A stretch of 64,000 nucleotides of DNA, from the NCBI GenBank assembly GCA_041940425.1, contig JBGTSF010000010.1, positions 1 to 64,000 on the forward strand. The letters are read 5' to 3'. Positions 16,757-26,040 of this stretch are shown here, piece by piece. The notes beneath the pieces are model-generated. The model was not told the DNA's origin. It did not search any database and saw only the letters and a list, made by a program, of their open reading frames with translations. The translations under genes were made by a program, and so were the position numbers. The number at the start of each line of letters is the position of its first letter. Positions within the stretch are counted from its first letter, which is position 1. Source of the stretch: DATHTS01 sp041940425. GTDB taxonomy: Bacteria > Acidobacteriota > Blastocatellia > Pyrinomonadales > Pyrinomonadaceae.

Positions 16757-17629
16757 ATGACAGCTAAGGAAGAAAGCCTGCCCTTGCCCGGCGCGATCGG
16801 GACGGGCGAACTTACGCATCTGCGGATCGAGCCTTCGACCGGCGTTGTGCCGCTCAAAATCAGAGAACTCTGGGAATTCCGCGAACTGCTTTTTTTTCTT
16901 GTCTGGCGCGATATAAAAGTCCGTTATAAGCAAACCGCGCTCGGCATTTCGTGGGCGATCATCCAGCCGGTGATGACGATGATCGTGTTCAGCATATTTT
17001 TCGGAAAACTCGCCAAACTTTCTTCCGACGGCGTGCCGTATCCGATTTTCGCTTTTGCCGCGCTCGTTCCGTGGACGCTTTTTTCGACCGGACTGTCGCA
17101 GGCGACGAACAGCATCGTTTCGAGTTCGAACCTGATAAAAAAAGTATATTTTCCGCGCCTCATCATTCCGATGGCGACCGTCCTTGCCGGTGTCGTGGAT
17201 TTTCTTTTGGCGTTCGGCGTTTTGATTCTGCTGATGACGTTTTACGGCATCTTTCCGACGATCAACGTCCTGTGGCTGCCCGCGTTCGTTCTCATTTCGG
17301 TCATCGCTTCGCTCGCCGTCAGTCTTTGGCTTTCGGCGTTAAACGTCGAATACCGCGACGTTAAATACATAATTCCGTTTCTGACTCAAATCTGGCTTTT
17401 CGCCACGCCGATCGCCTATTCGAGCAGTCTTTTGAGCGAACCGTGGCGGACGCTTTACGGGCTTAACCCGATGGTCGGCGTCGTCGAAGGTTTTCGCTGG
17501 GCGCTGCTCGGAACGGAAACTCAGCCCGGCTGGATGGCTCTCGTTTCGGCAATCGCCGCGTTGTTTCTGCTTATCACCGGCGCGTTTTATTTTCGCCGGA
17601 TGGAAAAAACTTTCGCCGATATTATTTAA
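16757..17629 (+). CDS. wzm: ABC-2 polysaccharide exporter permease (Wzm-like)
   Basis: 290 residues with six predicted membrane helices. The family hallmark VWRDIKVRYKQTALGISWAI is at about 49-68, and NLIKKVYFPRLIIPM is in the middle. This is the membrane half of a Wzm/Wzt exporter that moves undecaprenyl-linked polysaccharide across the inner membrane. Its ATPase is not adjacent, as is usual, but about 10 kb downstream at 27748; the biosynthesis genes between them are all on the same strand. It follows the Wzc-like gene by 19 bases. Confidence 0.93.
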   Translation: MTAKEESLPLPGAIGTGELTHLRIEPSTGVVPLKIRELWEFRELLFFLVWRDIKVRYKQTALGISWAIIQPVMTMIVFSIFFGKLAKLSSDGVPYPIFAFAALVPWTLFSTGLSQATNSIVSSSNLIKKVYFPRLIIPMATVLAGVVDFLLAFGVLILLMTFYGIFPTINVLWLPAFVLISVIASLAVSLWLSALNVEYRDVKYIIPFLTQIWLFATPIAYSSSLLSEPWRTLYGLNPMVGVVEGFRWALLGTETQPGWMALVSAIAALFLLITGAFYFRRMEKTFADII

Positions 17630-17657
17630 CCTGAGTTGACGGTTATTGAAAAATTAA

Positions 17658-17753
17658 ACCGCAGAGACGCGGAGACGCAGAGTTTTTTTATTAGATAAAT
17701 TCAAAAATCTACTGTTATTTTTATTTTTCTCGGCGTCTCCGCGTCTCTGCGGT
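17658..17753. repeat. inverted GC-rich intergenic repeat
   Basis: Arms at 17658-17682 (ACCGCAGAGACGCGGAGACG...) and 17729-17753 are inverted 25-base copies with one difference, around a 46-base A/T-rich spacer. It lies between the permease gene and neuB. Motifs of this CGCAGAGACGC type recur between genes in many environmental bacteria. It can fold into a long hairpin and may weaken or insulate transcription here. A degraded single arm is at 53415. Confidence 0.75.
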
Positions 17754-17791
17754 GAAAATTATAGTCAGCAACATAGAGTATTCAGAAAAAA

Positions 17792-18880
17792 ATGCAATCC
17801 TTTCGTCAAAAATGTCTCTCGGAATCAACTGAAGCGGACGCGAAATGTCTGGTCATCGCCGAGGTCGCGCAGACGCACGACGGCAGTCTCGGACAGGCGC
17901 ACGCTTTTATTGACGCGATCAGCGAGGCGGGCGCGGACGCGGTGAAATTTCAGACGCATATCGCTTCGGCAGAAAGCACTCCCGACGAACCCTGGCGCGT
18001 AAAGTTCAGCCCGCAGGACGAAACGCGCTATGAATACTGGCAGAGAATGGAATTTTCCAAAGAGCAATGGCGCGGTCTAAAGCAGCACGCCGAGGATCAC
18101 GGATTGCTTTTTTTAAGTACGCCGTTTTCCCTTCAAGCCGTCGAGCTTCTAAAGGAAATCGGGATGAAAGTCTGGAAGATCGCTTCCGGCGAAGTCGGCA
18201 ATCTGCCGCTTTTGCGAAAGATCTGTGAAACAAGAAATCCGGTCATTTTGTCTTCCGGGATGAGCGGCTGGGACGAACTTTTCGAAGCGGTCGAAACGAT
18301 ACGGAAATACGAGAATCCGTTCGCCGTTTTGCAATGCACTTCCGCTTATCCGTGTCCGCTGGAAAAGGTCGGTTTGAATCTGATCGAAGAATTCAAGATG
18401 CGTTACGGATGCGCGGCGGGGCTTTCCGATCATTCGGGAAATATTTACGCGAGTCTGGCGGCGGTCGCTCTCGGCGCGGAAGTTCTGGAAATTCACGTCT
18501 GTTTAAGCCGCGAGATGTTCGGTCCCGACGTTCCCGCATCGGTTACGACCGCCGAATTAAAACAGCTTGTCGAAGGCGTTCGCGCTATCGAAAAAATGCG
18601 GGCGAATCCGGTTGATAAAGAGGTGATGGCGGAAGAACTGTCCGACCTGCGAAAAGTATTTACGAAAAGCATCCACGCGGGCGCGGCGCTTCCCGCCGGG
18701 ACGATTCTCCGCGAAGAGCATCTGCAGCTCAAAAAACCCGGAACGGGAATTTCGCCTTCGAATCTGCCGATCTTTATCGGCTCGCGTTTGCGCCGCGACG
18801 TAAATGCCGGGGATATGCTTTTTTTGGAGCATATCGAAATGAACAAAATTCAAAGCAAAGAAAATAAAAAAAATGCGTAG
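17792..18880 (+). CDS. neuB: N-acetylneuraminate synthase family (NeuB-like)
   Basis: 362 residues. A TIM-barrel NeuB domain (about 20-285) shows VIAEVAQTHDGSLGQA, DAVKFQTH, FLSTPF, WKIASGEV, VILSSGMSG, LQCTSAYPCP and GLSDHSG. A C-terminal SAF antifreeze-like domain follows (about 300-355, with KSIHAGAALPAGTILREEHL). It condenses phosphoenolpyruvate with an N-acylated hexosamine to give a nonulosonic acid (sialic, legionaminic or pseudaminic). The exact substrate cannot be read from the sequence. It is the first gene of a neuB-neuC-neuA set; its end overlaps neuC by 8 bases. Confidence 0.92.
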   Translation: MQSFRQKCLSESTEADAKCLVIAEVAQTHDGSLGQAHAFIDAISEAGADAVKFQTHIASAESTPDEPWRVKFSPQDETRYEYWQRMEFSKEQWRGLKQHAEDHGLLFLSTPFSLQAVELLKEIGMKVWKIASGEVGNLPLLRKICETRNPVILSSGMSGWDELFEAVETIRKYENPFAVLQCTSAYPCPLEKVGLNLIEEFKMRYGCAAGLSDHSGNIYASLAAVALGAEVLEIHVCLSREMFGPDVPASVTTAELKQLVEGVRAIEKMRANPVDKEVMAEELSDLRKVFTKSIHAGAALPAGTILREEHLQLKKPGTGISPSNLPIFIGSRLRRDVNAGDMLFLEHIEMNKIQSKENKKNA

Positions 18881-20027
18881 AAAAGTTTGTGTAGTCATTA
18901 CGGCGAGACCGAGTTACAGCCGGATCAAAACCGCTTTAAGAGCGATCAAAGAAAATCCCGCTCTCGAACTTCAGGTCGTCATCGCCGCGTCCGCTCTGCT
19001 CGACCGTTACGGGACGGCGGTGCGAGTCGTCGAAAAAGACGGCTTCGATGTCGCGGCTCGCGTGTATATGGTTTTGGAAGGCGAAAATCTGACTTCGATG
19101 GCGAAAACGACCGGACTCGGACTGATCGAACTTTCGACGGTTTTTGACAATCTGCGCCCGGATGTCGTCGTTACGGTCGCCGACCGCTACGAAACTCTGG
19201 CGACGGCGGTCGCCGCTTCCTATATGAACATTCCGGTCGCGCACGTCCAGGGCGGCGAAGTTACCGGCTCGATTGACGAAAAGGTGCGCCACGCCGTTAC
19301 GAAATTATCCGACCTGCATCTCGTCTCGACAAAACTCGCCGCCGAGCGGGTTTGCCGGATGGGTGAGGAAAAAGAAAAAGTTTTCGTTACGGGCTGTCCT
19401 TCGATTGACATCGCGGCGGAAATTTTGCCCGATCCGAAACTCGATTTCAACCCGTTCGAGAAATACGGCGGCGTCGGCGGTCTGCGCGAACTAAAAAACG
19501 GTTATCTGGTCGTGATGCAGCATCCGGTGACGACCGAATACCAACTCGCTCGACAACACGCAACCGAAACGCTCGAAGCCGTTCACCAACTCGATATGCC
19601 GACGCTCTGGTTCTGGTCGAATGTTGACGCGGGCGCGGACGGAACTTCAAACGCGATCCGCAGTTTCCGCGAACAGGTCAAGCCGAAGAATATGCATTTT
19701 TTCAAAAATATGACGCCGACCGATTTTCTTCGCCTGCTTTACAACAGCAAATGTCTCGTCGGAAATTCGAGCGTCGGCATCCGCGAATGTTCCTTTTTGG
19801 GCGTTCCGGTCGTCAATATCGGCACGCGGCAGGCGGGGCGCGAACGCGGTAAAAATGTGATTGACACTGATTATCACATCGAAGGCATTAAGGATGCGAC
19901 GCTTCGACAGATCAAACACGGGCGATACGATCCCGACAATCTCTACGGCGACGGCAAAGCCGGTAAACGAATCGCCGAAAAACTAGCGGCGGCAACCTTA
20001 AAGATCGAAAAACGGCTGACTTATTGA
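18873..20027 (+). CDS. neuC: UDP-GlcNAc 2-epimerase, hydrolysing type (NeuC-like)
   Basis: 384 residues, GT-B-like epimerase fold. Visible motifs are ITARPSYSRIK at the start, VADRYETLATA, VAHVQGGEVTGSIDEKVRHAVTKLSDLH (in two parts of the same region), and late SSVGIRECSFLGVPVVNIGTRQAGRERG. The hydrolysing NeuC/LegG group converts a UDP-N-acetyl-aminosugar to free ManNAc or its 6-deoxy diamino analogue, the NeuB substrate. Together with the neighbours it supports nonulosonic acid synthesis rather than teichuronic or ManNAcA pathways, which use the non-hydrolysing enzyme. Confidence 0.9.
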   Translation: MRRKVCVVITARPSYSRIKTALRAIKENPALELQVVIAASALLDRYGTAVRVVEKDGFDVAARVYMVLEGENLTSMAKTTGLGLIELSTVFDNLRPDVVVTVADRYETLATAVAASYMNIPVAHVQGGEVTGSIDEKVRHAVTKLSDLHLVSTKLAAERVCRMGEEKEKVFVTGCPSIDIAAEILPDPKLDFNPFEKYGGVGGLRELKNGYLVVMQHPVTTEYQLARQHATETLEAVHQLDMPTLWFWSNVDAGADGTSNAIRSFREQVKPKNMHFFKNMTPTDFLRLLYNSKCLVGNSSVGIRECSFLGVPVVNIGTRQAGRERGKNVIDTDYHIEGIKDATLRQIKHGRYDPDNLYGDGKAGKRIAEKLAAATLKIEKRLTY

Positions 20028-20737
20028 TGAAAGTTTTAGGACTCATTCCGGCGCGCGGCGGTTCGAAAGGCGTGCCGCGAAAAAATATAAAAATGTTGGG
20101 CGGCAAACCGCTTCTCGCATATACGGCGGAGGCGGCTTTGAATGCGAAAAATTTGACGCGCGTCGTTTTAAGCACCGAGGACGAAGAGATTGCCGAAGCC
20201 GGAAGAAAATTCGGTCTCGACGTTCCGTTTATGCGTCCGGCTGACCTTGCGGAAGACACGACGCCGACGCTTCCGGTCGTTTTTTACACACTGGAGAAAC
20301 TTAGAAAAGAAGGCGAATTTTACGATGCCGTTTGTCTTCTCCAGCCGACCAATCCTCTGCGCCGCGCCGAAGATATTGACGCCTGCGTAAATATTTTCGA
20401 ACACACCGGAGTTGATTCGGTCGTCAGCGTTCTGCCCGTGCCGTTGGAATACAATCCGAAATGGGTTTACTGGCGCGACAGTTTCGGCAATTTGATGCTT
20501 TCGAGCGGAGAAAAAGAGCCGGTTTCGAGAAGACAGGATTTGCCGGCGGCTTTTCACCGCGACGGCTCGATTTATATAACGCGCGCGCGCGCCGTTTTGG
20601 AACACAAAAGTCTCTACGGCGAAAGCGTTCAAAGTTATGTAATGAATCCCGAATTCAGCATAAACATTGACACCGAAAAAGATTGGGAAAAGCTGGAAAA
20701 AAGAATTTCGCAAAAACATAAAGCAGCGACGCAATGA
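20027..20737 (+). CDS. neuA: acylneuraminate cytidylyltransferase (NeuA-like)
   Basis: 236 residues. The ATG at 20027 overlaps the neuC stop by one base (TGATG), so translation is coupled. The nucleotide-binding motif IPARGGSKGVPRKNI is at 7-21, followed by LQPTNPLRRAEDID and later RRQDLPAAFHRDGSIY. It activates a nonulosonic acid to its CMP form for transfer to a glycan. With neuB and neuC it makes a complete minimal path to a CMP-activated acid. CMP-Kdo synthetase is the nearest alternative, but the RRQ...YRxNG-like motif and context favour this group. Confidence 0.9.
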   Translation: MKVLGLIPARGGSKGVPRKNIKMLGGKPLLAYTAEAALNAKNLTRVVLSTEDEEIAEAGRKFGLDVPFMRPADLAEDTTPTLPVVFYTLEKLRKEGEFYDAVCLLQPTNPLRRAEDIDACVNIFEHTGVDSVVSVLPVPLEYNPKWVYWRDSFGNLMLSSGEKEPVSRRQDLPAAFHRDGSIYITRARAVLEHKSLYGESVQSYVMNPEFSINIDTEKDWEKLEKRISQKHKAATQ

Positions 20738-21456
20738 AATTATACGAAACCGGAAGACTTTTGGCGGAGCCTTTTCTGCCGCCGCTTTACAAAAAAGTTC
20801 GTCTGAAATTGCTCGATCTGATTAAGTCGAATGGTCATTCCCCTTCACTTTTAGATGTCGGCGGCAGAAAATCGCCATACACGATCGGCGTTCCGGCGCG
20901 GATCACGGTCATTGATCTGCCGCGCGAATCGGAAATTCAAAAAAGTCTGAATCTCGGAATAAACGATGAAATTTTAAGCCAGATAAAAAATCGCCGCAGT
21001 AATATCGAGGAGATGATCGTCGGCGATATGACCCGCTCGGACCTGCCGGACAAGGCGTTCGATTTTGTCGTTTCGGTCGAGGTTTTGGAGCATGTCGAAG
21101 AGGACGAGAAATTCGTCAGCGAGGTCAGCCGCGTTCTGAAACGGGGCGGAACGTTTTTGATGACGACACCGAACGGCGATTGGGTCGAAAACAGAAATCC
21201 CGATCATAAACGCCATTACAAAAGAGAGCAATTGAAAAATCTGCTGTCGAAATACTTCAAGGAAGTAACAGTTGATTATGCGATCCTCGGCGGTCGCTTC
21301 CGCTCGATGGGACTCAAATCGTGGTCGGTCAAACATCCGCTTAGAACTGTCGGCAGCGCGGTCGGCAATGTCGTCAATTGGCGGCAGTCGGCAAATCCGA
21401 AATTGAAAACTCAAGCGGAACACACGCGCCATCTGATCGCAGCGGCGAAAAACTAG
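20734..21456 (+). CDS. SAM-dependent class I methyltransferase
   Basis: 240 residues, overlapping neuA by ATGA. The SAM-binding motif is LLDVGGRKSPYTIG (about 39-52), with motif II VIDLP, GDMTRSDLPDKAFDFVVSVEVLEHV and the post-motif LKRGGTFLMTTPNG. The fold is clear but the acceptor is not. In this position, between the nonulosonic acid genes and the amidotransferase, it probably methylates a sugar residue of the exported glycan. Confidence 0.85.
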   Translation: MKLYETGRLLAEPFLPPLYKKVRLKLLDLIKSNGHSPSLLDVGGRKSPYTIGVPARITVIDLPRESEIQKSLNLGINDEILSQIKNRRSNIEEMIVGDMTRSDLPDKAFDFVVSVEVLEHVEEDEKFVSEVSRVLKRGGTFLMTTPNGDWVENRNPDHKRHYKREQLKNLLSKYFKEVTVDYAILGGRFRSMGLKSWSVKHPLRTVGSAVGNVVNWRQSANPKLKTQAEHTRHLIAAAKN

Positions 21457-21469
21457 AAAGAAAATAATC

Positions 21470-23197
21470 ATGTGCGGCATAGCCGGAATTTTCGGAAATA
21501 ATTGGAAAACTCGTCAGCTTACCGCGATGCAGTCTGTCCAAAAACATCGCGGTCCCGACGACGAAGGAATCTATCTCGACCCGTCAAAAATCGCGGGGCT
21601 GGCGCATAACCGCCTGAGCATTATTGATCTTTCAAAAGCCGGACGGCAGCCGATGCGGGCGGGCGAATTTCAGATCGTTTTTAACGGCGAGATCTATAAT
21701 TATCTCGAACTGCGGCGCGAACTCGAAAGCGAATTCGATTTCAAGACAAAGACCGACACCGAAATCCTCTTAGCCGCTTACCGCAAATGGGGAGCGGCTT
21801 TTTTAGACAGATTGATCGGGATGTTCGCCTTCATAATTTGGAACGAAAAAGAAAAAACGATGTTTGCCGCCCGCGACCGGTTCGGTGTCAAACCGCTATA
21901 TTTTCACCGTCGGACAGACGGAACGCTTTTTCTCGCCAGCGAGATCAAAGCCATCCATGCCGCCGGGATCGAGCGCGAACCGAACGCGAAAACCTGGGCG
22001 AATTATCTCGCTCACGGTCTGACGGATTTTACGCACGAAACTTTCTGGAAAGGCATTAACTCGCTTCCCGCCGGATTTGTCTTGAGCTGGCGCGACGGTG
22101 AAATAAACTGTTCGCGGTGGTATGACATCGCCAATAAGATCAAGGCGGAGTTCGATGACCGAAACGAGAAAGACGTGCAAGCCGAATATCTGGATTTGAT
22201 GCAGGAAAGCGTTCGCCTGCGTTTTCGTTCCGATGTTCCGGTCGGAATAAATTTGAGCGGCGGACTTGATTCGTCGAGCCTTCTGTCGGTCGTGCAAAAA
22301 ACGCAGAACGGCGGCGAGGCGGTCAAGGCTTTTACTTTTACGACCGGCGACGAAAGATACGACGAGCTTCCTTGGGTCAAAGAAATGCTCGGTCAGACGA
22401 AACACCCGCTGATCGAATGCCGACTGTCGCCCGAAGAAGTGCCGGCTCTGGCTCTTTCCGTCCAACAAATCCAAGACGAACCGTTCGGCGGTTTGCCGAC
22501 TCTGGCTTACGCCAAACTTTTTGAAACGGCGCGGGAAAGCGGCGTAAAGGTCCTGCTTGACGGAAACGGGATGGACGAGCAATGGGGCGGTTACGATTAT
22601 TATCAAACGGCTTTTGAAACGAATTCAGCTCCCGCCTCGGTCGTTCAGGGCGCGAAGGATAAGCCGTTAAAGCCGGAATGTCTGGTCGGCGAATTTCGCA
22701 AACAGTCTGACTTTTCCGGCTTTCCGCAAATCTTTCCCGACAAGTTTCGCAACCTGCAATACCGCGACACGGTTTTTACAAAAATCCCTCGCGCGATGCG
22801 CTATAACGACCGCATTTCGATGCGCGCTTCGACCGAACTGCGCGAGCCGTTTCTCGATCATCGTCTTTTCGAACTCGCGTTTCGCCAATCGCCCGAACGA
22901 AAGAGAAATAACGGGACGAGCAAAAAAATGCTTCGTGAAATCACGAAAAAACTTCTGCCGCGAACTCTTACGGAAGCTCCGAAAAGACCGCTCCAAACGC
23001 CGCAGAGAGAATGGCTGAGAGTGGATTTGCGGGAATGGGCGGACGAGCAGATCAAAAGCGGCTTGAACAGATTCGGCGGCGAATGGCTCGATAAAAATGC
23101 CGTTCTCAAAGAATGGAAAAATTACTGTGAAGGTAAGAGCGACAACAGCTTTTACGTCTGGCAATGGATCAGCCTCGGATTGATTCAAAAAAACTAA
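21470..23197 (+). CDS. asnB: glutamine-hydrolysing asparagine synthase family amidotransferase
   Basis: 575 residues. It begins MCGIAGIFG with the catalytic Cys2, so the glutaminase half is intact; RGPDDEG and NGEIYNY follow. The ATP pyrophosphatase half has the PP-loop LSGGLDSSS (about 262-270). Although related to AsnB, its place inside a sugar operon suggests a WbpS-like role, amidating a uronic or nonulosonic carboxylate, rather than making free asparagine. That is inference. It contrasts with the glutaminase-dead homologue of the peptide cluster at 42114. Confidence 0.88.
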   Translation: MCGIAGIFGNNWKTRQLTAMQSVQKHRGPDDEGIYLDPSKIAGLAHNRLSIIDLSKAGRQPMRAGEFQIVFNGEIYNYLELRRELESEFDFKTKTDTEILLAAYRKWGAAFLDRLIGMFAFIIWNEKEKTMFAARDRFGVKPLYFHRRTDGTLFLASEIKAIHAAGIEREPNAKTWANYLAHGLTDFTHETFWKGINSLPAGFVLSWRDGEINCSRWYDIANKIKAEFDDRNEKDVQAEYLDLMQESVRLRFRSDVPVGINLSGGLDSSSLLSVVQKTQNGGEAVKAFTFTTGDERYDELPWVKEMLGQTKHPLIECRLSPEEVPALALSVQQIQDEPFGGLPTLAYAKLFETARESGVKVLLDGNGMDEQWGGYDYYQTAFETNSAPASVVQGAKDKPLKPECLVGEFRKQSDFSGFPQIFPDKFRNLQYRDTVFTKIPRAMRYNDRISMRASTELREPFLDHRLFELAFRQSPERKRNNGTSKKMLREITKKLLPRTLTEAPKRPLQTPQREWLRVDLREWADEQIKSGLNRFGGEWLDKNAVLKEWKNYCEGKSDNSFYVWQWISLGLIQKN

Positions 23198-23210
23198 CCC
23201 GAAAATTATT

Positions 23211-25037
23211 ATGACTCAAACATTTTCAACGGCTCGGCGTGATTCATTAATCTCGCCCTACAAAGGAAAACTCGTCCATTTATTGGCTAAGAACGAGGAA
23301 CGCGAAGAATTGCTCAAACAGGCATTAAAACTTCCTTCGCTCCAGCTTTCTATTCGTTCGCAGTGCGATCTCGAACTGCTCGCCACGGGCGCGTTTTCGC
23401 CGCTCGATTCGTTTATGAACGAAGCGGATTATCTTTCGGTTTTGGAAAATATGCGTCTGGAAAACGGAACGCTTTTTCCGATTCCGGTAACTCTTCCGGT
23501 CAGCGACGACGCAAAGATCGAGATCGGCGAAAAGATAGCATTAAGAAGCGCCAAATTCGATTTGCTGGCGGTTATGGAAATCTCGGAAATTTACGGCTGG
23601 AACTTAAAAAGAGAAGCCGAAGCGGTTTGCCGCACAAACGACACGAGCCATCCGCTCGTCGCGGAAATGCATTCGTGGGGTAAGCGTTATATCGCCGGAA
23701 AGATTGCGGTCTTAAATCTTCCGCGTCATCACGATTTTGAAGAATTAAGATTAACGCCTTCCGAAATCAGAGAAGATTTAAAAAAGCTCGGTAAAAAATC
23801 GGTCGTCGCATTTCAGACGCGCAATCCGATGCACCGCGCGCACGAAGAATTAACCAAACGTGCGGCTGAAAAAATCGGCGGCGCATTGCTCTTACAGCCC
23901 GTTGTCGGTAAGACGAAACCGGGCGACGTTGACCATTTTACGCGGGTGCGCTGTTACAAAACTCTGTTTGAAAACTATTACGACAAAGATTCGACCGCGC
24001 TGTCGCTTCTTCCTCTGGCAATGCGGATGGCGGGACCGCGCGAGGCTCTGTGGCACGGAATAATCCGCCGCAATTTCGGCGCGAGTCATTTTATCGTCGG
24101 GCGCGATCACGCGAGTCCGGGCGTATCGTCCGAAGGGAAACCTTTTTACGAACCGTTCGAAGCGCAGGAACTTTTTGAAAAATACGGCGCCGAGATCGGT
24201 GTCGGTCTCTGCGCGTCGGGCGAGCTGGTTTACCTGCCGGATGAGAACCGGTATGAAGAAGCCGGAAAACTCAACGGAAAAGCGGACGGCAACGGGAAAC
24301 ATTTTTTTATTTCGGGAACCGAAGTCAGAAAAGACTATTTAAATAAAGGCAGACTTCTCCCCGAATGGTTCACGCGCCGCGAGGTCGCGCAGATTTTATC
24401 AAACGTTTATCCGCCGAAAAACAAGCAAGGTTTCTGTATTTGGTTTACCGGACTTTCCGGCGCGGGCAAATCTACGGTCGGCGAGATTCTGGTCGAACTG
24501 CTCGCGCAGTATGGTCGCCACGTTTCGGTTCTCGACGGCGACGTCGTCAGAACGCATTTGTCGAAAGGCTTGGGATTTTCAAAAGAAGACCGCGACACGA
24601 ATATTCGCCGGATCGGTTTTGTCGCTTCGGAGATCGTCCGGCATAACGGGGCGGTGATCTGCGCCGCGATCAGCCCGTATCAGTCAACCAGGGACGAAGT
24701 TCGCAGTCTGGTCGGCGACGGAAAATTTATTCTCGTCTATGTCAACACGCCGCTCGAAGTCTGCGAACAGCGCGACGTAAAAGGCTTGTATGCCAAAGCG
24801 CGGCGCAAAGAGATCAAGGAATTTACGGGCATTGACGACCCGTATGAAATTCCCCGCGATGCCGATCTGGTTTTAGAGACGGTCAAGAATTCGCCCGAAG
24901 AAAATGCCCGCCGCATTATCGAGTTTTTGGAAAATGAAGAATTTATCATCCCATTTGCCGAAGAAGCCAAAAAGATGCGGGCGGCGGCAGGCGTTGACGT
25001 TCCGGTTGAAAATCTGAATTCCGCCAGGCTTTTTTAA
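23211..25037 (+). CDS. bifunctional ATP sulfurylase / APS kinase (PAPS synthesis)
   Basis: 608 residues. The N-terminal ATP sulfurylase (about 1-395) has QTRNPMHRAH (202-211) and VGRDHASPG. The C-terminal APS kinase (about 403-600) has Walker A GLSGAGKST with Lys420, DGDVVRTHLSKGLGFSKEDR, and PLEVCEQRDVKGLYAKAR. The product is 3'-phosphoadenosine-5'-phosphosulfate, the universal sulfate donor. Three sulfotransferase genes follow directly (the next starts 1 base after the stop codon). So the enzyme here most likely feeds glycan sulfation rather than cysteine synthesis; no PAPS reductase is nearby. Confidence 0.94.
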   Translation: MTQTFSTARRDSLISPYKGKLVHLLAKNEEREELLKQALKLPSLQLSIRSQCDLELLATGAFSPLDSFMNEADYLSVLENMRLENGTLFPIPVTLPVSDDAKIEIGEKIALRSAKFDLLAVMEISEIYGWNLKREAEAVCRTNDTSHPLVAEMHSWGKRYIAGKIAVLNLPRHHDFEELRLTPSEIREDLKKLGKKSVVAFQTRNPMHRAHEELTKRAAEKIGGALLLQPVVGKTKPGDVDHFTRVRCYKTLFENYYDKDSTALSLLPLAMRMAGPREALWHGIIRRNFGASHFIVGRDHASPGVSSEGKPFYEPFEAQELFEKYGAEIGVGLCASGELVYLPDENRYEEAGKLNGKADGNGKHFFISGTEVRKDYLNKGRLLPEWFTRREVAQILSNVYPPKNKQGFCIWFTGLSGAGKSTVGEILVELLAQYGRHVSVLDGDVVRTHLSKGLGFSKEDRDTNIRRIGFVASEIVRHNGAVICAAISPYQSTRDEVRSLVGDGKFILVYVNTPLEVCEQRDVKGLYAKARRKEIKEFTGIDDPYEIPRDADLVLETVKNSPEENARRIIEFLENEEFIIPFAEEAKKMRAAAGVDVPVENLNSARLF

Positions 25038-25038
25038 G

Positions 25039-26040
25039 ATGAAAAACTCCGTAAGATGCCCCTTGTTCGTGTTCGGATATCCGCGGTCGGGAACGACTCT
25101 GCTGTGGAGTCTGCTCAACGCGCATTCCGAAATCCGTCTGGTACTCGAACCGGAATTGATTCGCGGAATGCTCGCCGCCGGTTTGAAATTTTCCGAACAC
25201 GCGAATCGAAAAGGTTACGCCGGACTGCTTGAAAAAATGCGCCGCATCGGTTTGACGCGGCGGCATCTCGATTCTTTGGCGGACGAAAAATTATCCGAAT
25301 TTATCAACCATTCCGAAAATTTATCGTTCCGTGAAATCTATGAATTTTTACTGCCGAAACCGACGGGAGCGAAAATCTGGGGCGAAAAAAGTTTGGGAAA
25401 CAGTTTTCATATCGGGAAGCTGCACGAAATTTATCCGAACGCCGCCTTCGTGCATATCGTCCGCGACCCGCGCGCCGTTCTGCTTTCTCATTACCGGAAA
25501 AAATTTTCCGCTTCAAAACCGAGCCAGCCGCGATTCGGCAGTGAGGAAATACGTTTTTTCGCTCAGGGCGCGATGCTCTGGAAACGATGGAACGCGGCGG
25601 TTGAAAAAGGTTGTCAGAATATGAAAGACGCGACCTTCATTCAATTCAGATACAGAGATATTGTCGGCGCGCCGGAAAAATATTTAAGACTGATCTGCGG
25701 GAAGCTCGGCGTTGAATTCGAGCCGCAAATGCTGGAAGTCAAACGACGAAGCGAAAGTTCAAGTGTCAAATCGGAATTCGCTTACGCGCACCGGAATCTG
25801 ATCAAACCGATCAACGCGAACCGGGCGAAAGCCAATCTCGAACTTCCCGGATGGGCTTCTTACATCGTCGAAAAATACGCCGCCGGAGAGATAAAAAAGT
25901 TTGATTTTCCGTTGAGCGAAAACCGGTGCGGTTTGTCGGACAAACTAAAAATCGAAGCGCAGCTGCTGGTTTACGGTCAAAAGCTGCATTTCGATGTAAA
26001 AAGAAAAATCGCCATGCGGCGGCGGGTTTACAATCTATGA
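25039..26040 (+). CDS. sulfotransferase 1 (Sulfotransfer_1/3 type)
   Basis: 333 residues. The 5'-phosphosulfate-binding loop is FGYPRSGTTLLW (Arg16 to Thr20), and the 3'-phosphate-binding motif is IVRDPRAVLLSHYRK (Arg142, Ser150). Both halves of the PAPS site are intact. It transfers sulfate from PAPS to a hydroxyl, presumably on the exported polysaccharide. It starts immediately after the PAPS synthase and overlaps the next sulfotransferase by ATGA. Confidence 0.9.
   Translation: MKNSVRCPLFVFGYPRSGTTLLWSLLNAHSEIRLVLEPELIRGMLAAGLKFSEHANRKGYAGLLEKMRRIGLTRRHLDSLADEKLSEFINHSENLSFREIYEFLLPKPTGAKIWGEKSLGNSFHIGKLHEIYPNAAFVHIVRDPRAVLLSHYRKKFSASKPSQPRFGSEEIRFFAQGAMLWKRWNAAVEKGCQNMKDATFIQFRYRDIVGAPEKYLRLICGKLGVEFEPQMLEVKRRSESSSVKSEFAYAHRNLIKPINANRAKANLELPGWASYIVEKYAAGEIKKFDFPLSENRCGLSDKLKIEAQLLVYGQKLHFDVKRKIAMRRRVYNL

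Noticed and set aside
25926..26036. Longer N-terminus for sulfotransferase 2
   Set aside because: This part is the other frame of sulfotransferase 1; the ATGA-coupled start at 26037 is more credible.
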